Shown here one piece after another: positions 60,857 through 64,000 of a stretch of DNA of 64,000 bases. Below the pieces are notes generated by a model that did not search any database, was not told where the DNA came from, and saw only the letters and a program-made list of their open reading frames with translations. Origin of the DNA: DATLMR01 sp035634255 (GTDB lineage: Bacteria > Acidobacteriota > Blastocatellia > UBA7656); the NCBI GenBank assembly GCA_035634255.1, contig DASQDI010000157.1:133554-197553 (forward strand). Reading direction: 5' to 3'. A program made the position numbers and the translations under genes. How positions within the stretch are numbered: position 1 is the stretch's first letter; each line of letters begins with the position of its first letter.

Positions 60857-61075
60857 CTAGTCTTGAAGAGGGGTCCCTCTTATCTCGCCGCAATCCGCGC
60901 CGCGCGGCGGCATTTCCACGCAACCGTTCTCGTCCGCCATAAGTACAGCCTGACGGCCGCCGGGGTATTGGATGATCACTTGCTGGCCCGGCCTGTAATT
61001 ACACTGCCGACAATTAGGGGTGCAGGCCAGAGCCGCGAAGACGACAACGCAAGCCATAACAGCGAATCTCTTCAT
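60857..61075 (-). CDS. Small exported cysteine-containing protein
   Basis: 72 aa, AAGGAG before the ATG. N-terminal hydrophobic segment (FAVMACVVVFAALACTPNC), either a Sec signal or a weak lipobox ending at ALAC. The mature part has C-x-x-C (NCRQCNY), a short beta-like stretch (GQQVIIQYPGGRQAVLMADE) and two more Cys (NGCVEMPP, ADCGEI). No family recognised. The start overlaps the upstream gene's stop by 4 bases (ATGA), so the two are co-translated. Confidence 0.7.
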   Translation of the reverse strand: MKRFAVMACVVVFAALACTPNCRQCNYRPGQQVIIQYPGGRQAVLMADENGCVEMPPRGADCGEIRGTPLQD

Positions 61076-62031
61076 CCTCTGCTCCTTTCCTCAACCCGAT
61101 CAAGGAAGCGGCCCACCGTCGCCACGTCGAAGACAAGATTGATCGGAGTTGAATAGAAGTAGCCGTTGACCCCATAAGCGAAATGACCATCGGGGCTCGG
61201 GTAATGCCCAAGCCTCCCGATCAATGCCTGCCTCATCCCGCCCATTCTGGCTCGCAGATTGGTCACGGAGTCCTCAAGGTAATCGTCGCTCGCTATCGAG
61301 TATGTGAGGATTAAAGCTTGTTGAGGCGAGATGCCGACCGCCCCTTCGGAGTTAGTCACCGGGTTCCACGCGCCGCCCCATTGTTGAGGCGCGGCCGCGC
61401 TGAAAAGTGATAATCGCCCCTTGAGGGTGGAGTCGATGACGTTGCGCGCGGCACTCTCATACGCCGATCTATTTGCCGGGCTCCTTAAAGACATAAAATG
61501 CTCCGTCAGCTCTTCGGGCGAAGGGCCTACCTTGCTGGCGCGGAGCCTCGTCGCGTCGCGTCCCAGGCGCAGCCCCTCGGGCAGGTCGGGGGCGTCGAAG
61601 CCTCTGAGAGTTTCCACCGCATGCTTGATCTCCGCGTCGGTCAAAAGGGCCGCGCGTTCCAGTGCCACCGAAGTCAGCACGTCGGTGAGGTCGTTGACCG
61701 ACAGATGGCGGGCGCTTCCGCTGAGGACGCTCGCCTCAAGCTCTACGAGTCGCTTCTTCGTAGTCTCGCTCAGACACTGGCCCGAGCGGTCGTAGATGAA
61801 CCTATCAGAGGCATCGACCGATTGCCTGATCTGCGAGACCGAGCTGTTCGGAGCGGGGAAGGAGACGGCGGAGCCGATCCCGTCGTTGATCCGGGCAAGG
61901 AATAGCTGCCTTGAGTTATCGTCGAGCCGGGCGGGATTGTAAAGAGAGAGTAGAGTGATCAGCCCTGTGCCGATCATAAGGCCCGCAAGCGTTGACCTCC
62001 CATGCTTGGGAAAGAGGTGAAGACTTTTCAT
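61072..62031 (-). CDS. Exported hypothetical protein
   Basis: 319 aa, GGGAGGTTCAC before the ATG. N-terminal signal anchor (STLAGLMIGTGLITLLSLY), then an all-helical body with repeated Leu/Ala-rich helices (LTDVLTSVALERAALLTDAE, YESAARNVIDSTLKGRLSLF) and a C-terminal segment PQQALILTYSIASDDYLEDS...GYFYSTPINLVFDVATVGRFLDRVE. No recognised domain. First gene of a two-gene operon with a strong promoter and a leader of about 130 nt. Confidence 0.75.
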   Translation of the reverse strand: MKSLHLFPKHGRSTLAGLMIGTGLITLLSLYNPARLDDNSRQLFLARINDGIGSAVSFPAPNSSVSQIRQSVDASDRFIYDRSGQCLSETTKKRLVELEASVLSGSARHLSVNDLTDVLTSVALERAALLTDAEIKHAVETLRGFDAPDLPEGLRLGRDATRLRASKVGPSPEELTEHFMSLRSPANRSAYESAARNVIDSTLKGRLSLFSAAAPQQWGGAWNPVTNSEGAVGISPQQALILTYSIASDDYLEDSVTNLRARMGGMRQALIGRLGHYPSPDGHFAYGVNGYFYSTPINLVFDVATVGRFLDRVEERSRG

Positions 62032-62170
62032 GTGAACCTCCCTAAAAAATTAAAACAGACTTCCCAGCTTGGAGACTGATGTGACCTGGTAAGGGGTGCC
62101 GCCGCTAATTACCTAACGGCTTTTATGACTCGGTTACTTACTAATAGCCCGATGATGACTTGACGGCGGG

Positions 62171-62199
62171 ATTGTATTCTTGGATACATGGCATGTCAA
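62171..62199 (-). promoter_or_regulatory. Strong sigma-70 promoter of the 319-aa/72-aa operon
   Basis: Minus strand: TTGACA (62199-62194), 17-nt spacer, TACAAT (62176-62171). Transcription would start near 62164, leaving a leader of about 130 nt before the ATG at 62031. Confidence 0.75.
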
Positions 62200-62267
62200 G
62201 AATTTTTTTAATGGGTGTTAACTATTGTGAGCGCCGACCGCTCCGGAGCAAGCAGTTGTCAGGCGGG

Positions 62268-62306
62268 CGCTCCCGGCGTCGGGCATAAAGCTCTCTGCCG
62301 GGAGCG
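62268..62306 (-). terminator. Hairpin terminator after the PQQ-like propeller gene
   Basis: 10-bp arms CGCTCCCGGC (62268-62277) and GCCGGGAGCG (62297-62306), 19-nt loop, 9 nt downstream of the stop codon. Confidence 0.55.
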
Positions 62307-62315
62307 GCGCTCCGG

Positions 62316-63863
62316 TTAATTCGCAAGGTTGTAGCAGGCCATCTCGGTCGCGTTGCGGACGAGCAGGCGGCCATCGGCGATGGCCGGGTAATTCCACGTC
62401 TTCCCTTCGATGGCCTGAAACTTGGCCACTTCGACGTGTTTCTCGGGCGTGGCCTTCACCAGCACGACTTCGCCCTTGTCGGTCGTAACGATCAGGTGGC
62501 CCGACGCGAGCAACACCTGCCCGTAACCGTACCGGCCGGCCTTCCATTTACGCTCCCCGTTTGAAACGTCGAGGCAGGTGAGGATGCCTTCATCGAGCCC
62601 GTAGACATGCCCGTCATGGTAGACCGACGGGTTGAACTTGTTCTTCATCGAGACATTTTCCCAGACCGTGCGCGAAGTGAAACCCTTGTCGGCCCTAGAC
62701 AGCTCAACGACCGCCGCGCCCTTGCCGTAGCCGGATGAGATGAAGACGCGGTTGTCTCCGATCACTATCGGCTGCGAGCAGTTGATGCCGGACGAGTTCG
62801 ACCACGGGTGCTCCCACAGGAGCGAGCCGTTGTCGGGGGAGAGCCCGAGCATGCGGGTTTCGCTCACCACGAGGATGTGCCGCACGCCCCCGAGGGTCAC
62901 GAGCATCGGTGAGGTGTAAGACGCCCTGTCGTTGAGTGACCTCCATATGGGCTCGCCGGTCATCTTGTTGTAAGCCACGACCGACCTGCCCGACGTGCCG
63001 CCGGGGCAGACGATGACTTTATCGTCGACGACGAGCGGGGAGGCGGCCATGCCCCACTGAAGGTTCTGGGCCTGATTGTCGGAGAGGATGTTGCGCGACC
63101 AGATGAGCTTGCCGGACTTCGCCTGCAGGCAGCGGAGGTCGCCCTTCGCCCCGAGCGCGTAGAGGCGGTTCTCATCGAGCGTGGGGGTCGCCCTCGGCCC
63201 GTCGCCCGTTGACTCGACGAATTCGGCGTCCCAGGCGTGCGTCCACATCTCGCGCCCGTTTTGCAGGGCGTAAGCCGCGACGACTTCCTGCCTGCGGCGC
63301 TGCTCTATGGTGAAGGCGAGGCCGTCCCCGATGACGAATGACGCATGGCCTCCCCCGCTCGGCTGACGCCACAGGGCGGGCAGACCTTCCGAGGGCCACT
63401 CGGTCCGAATGTCTCCGCCGGAGTAGAGGCCCGCGCGGCCCGGCCCGCGAAAGTCGGTCCAGACGGCGGGGCTCGATTTCGCGGCGGCCGGCGCGGCGTT
63501 ACCCGCGACCGCGGGCGCGGCTTCAACCTTATCCGCCACGGGCTCGACCGCGGGCGCGGCGGCTTCGGGCGCGGCGCCGGGCGCGGCCTCGCGCTGCTGC
63601 GCGCGGTGGCGTTCGAGCGCCGAGTAGTGCGCGTCGGCCTCCGGGTTGCGCACGAACATTCCCGAGGTGAAGCCAGTGCCGATGAAAAGGTAGAGGTACC
63701 CGGCCCCGAGCAGGGCGATGCAGAGCGAGCCGACGAGCTTCGCCTGTTTATCCGCTTTAGGATTCGACCACAGCAGGATCAGCCCGAGGGGCGGCAGCAG
63801 GACGCTTGCCAGAAGCAACGCCGGGAGAGAGCGATACCAGGGTGAGTTTTCTTGAACCAACAT
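62316..63863 (-). CDS. PQQ-like beta-propeller membrane protein
   Basis: 515 aa. Two N-terminal helices (LPALLLASVLLPPLGLILLW and LVGSLCIALLGAGYLYLFIG), an Ala/Pro/Glu-rich linker (about 75-130), then an eight-blade quinoprotein-like propeller: WTDFRGPGRAGLYSGG, VVAAYALQNGREMWTHAW, LRCLQAKSGKLIWSRNI, SVVAYNKMTGEPIWRSL, LGLSPDNGSLLWEHPW and LTCLDVSNGERKWKAGRYG. PQQ/calcium ligands of real dehydrogenases are not evident, so it is more BamB-like or a binding protein of unknown role. AGAA-rich upstream region; no clear promoter. Confidence 0.88.
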   Translation of the reverse strand: MLVQENSPWYRSLPALLLASVLLPPLGLILLWSNPKADKQAKLVGSLCIALLGAGYLYLFIGTGFTSGMFVRNPEADAHYSALERHRAQQREAAPGAAPEAAAPAVEPVADKVEAAPAVAGNAAPAAAKSSPAVWTDFRGPGRAGLYSGGDIRTEWPSEGLPALWRQPSGGGHASFVIGDGLAFTIEQRRRQEVVAAYALQNGREMWTHAWDAEFVESTGDGPRATPTLDENRLYALGAKGDLRCLQAKSGKLIWSRNILSDNQAQNLQWGMAASPLVVDDKVIVCPGGTSGRSVVAYNKMTGEPIWRSLNDRASYTSPMLVTLGGVRHILVVSETRMLGLSPDNGSLLWEHPWSNSSGINCSQPIVIGDNRVFISSGYGKGAAVVELSRADKGFTSRTVWENVSMKNKFNPSVYHDGHVYGLDEGILTCLDVSNGERKWKAGRYGYGQVLLASGHLIVTTDKGEVVLVKATPEKHVEVAKFQAIEGKTWNYPAIADGRLLVRNATEMACYNLAN

Positions 63864-64000
63864 TTCTTGCCTCCGCGCCAGTCAAATATTCGATGGAGAA
63901 TCGAGGACCTGAGATGCGGGCGGGCCGTCACCGCATCAGAGGCAATCGCGCGCGTTCGGTTAAAACCGAGCCGGCCGAGCGCCGCGCATGGAGCGGCCAT

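Noticed and set aside
60670..60942. 90-codon plus-strand frame between 60.6 and 60.9 kb
   Set aside because: Arg/Ser-rich, overlaps the small secreted gene on the other strand, and has no ribosome binding site.

Overview
The window looks like chromosomal DNA of a GC-rich, aerobic, Gram-negative bacterium, most likely an Acidobacteriota of the Blastocatellia type. The reasons are a very large Oar-like TonB-dependent receptor with an N-terminal carboxypeptidase-regulatory domain, several FecR, HEAT and CarboxypepD-reg surface proteins, an acidobacterial-style split cytochrome bc complex next to a caa3-type oxidase, and a dispersed GGGGTCAGG-type intergenic repeat. This is inference from gene content; there is no rRNA gene or other taxonomic marker here.

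Layout. 1-9.0 kb (+): an export-oriented locus with a secreted trypsin-like protease, a 1189-aa beta-helix/DUF11/HYR surface protein, a FecR plus Ig-like membrane protein and a secreted caspase-PEGA-TPR protein. 9.2-26.6 kb, mostly (-): a respiratory block. Read from 26.6 kb downward it encodes a Rieske protein, split cytochrome b, a 1172-aa octaheme cytochrome c, a cupredoxin-like lipoprotein, heme A synthase, heme O synthase, oxidase subunits II and I, two subunits III, subunit IV and two small accessory membrane proteins. A HEAT protein with a lipoyl-like insert and a separate dicluster ferredoxin lie beside it. 26.8-30 kb (+): hslVU from a near-consensus promoter, then a fibronectin-III lipoprotein. 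30-34 kb: M20 peptidase, SixA phosphatase, an alpha/beta hydrolase and pilT. 34-39.6 kb: a fused metallophosphatase/tetraheme cytochrome c with an in-frame TGA, cassette-like small genes with attC-like remnants, a low-GC serine hydrolase and a patatin-like protein. 39.6-51 kb: acyl-CoA synthetase, NYN nuclease, FecR protein, GAF-SpoIIE phosphatase, an XPB helicase/Bax1 nuclease pair, malic enzyme, quinone oxidoreductase and a beta-propeller protein. 51-55 kb: a BlaI/M56-HEAT/HEAT signalling operon. 55-60.6 kb: a truncated PIN protein, an exported peroxiredoxin with an in-frame TGA, the Oar-like receptor and a membrane protein. 60.8-63.9 kb (-): two unknown secreted proteins and a PQQ-type propeller protein.

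The most interesting signal is a pair of probable selenoprotein genes. At 34303 and 55787 single in-frame TGA codons interrupt otherwise intact genes exactly where a redox Cys is expected (EPCG-TGA-KG in the metallophosphatase-cytochrome and FTGG-TGA-TRE in the peroxiredoxin). Each TGA is followed at 28 or 23 nt by a stable hairpin with the same GGC apical loop, fitting the spacing and loop rules of bacterial SECIS elements. TGA also serves as an ordinary stop here (for example hslU), so general recoding is unlikely. No selA, selB or selC lies in the window. Other points worth attention are the very long bc-oxidase gene array, an M56 peptidase whose sensor region is HEAT repeats, a MITE-like repeat family that touches gene ends, and an hslV promoter placed so close to the start codon that the mRNA may be leaderless.
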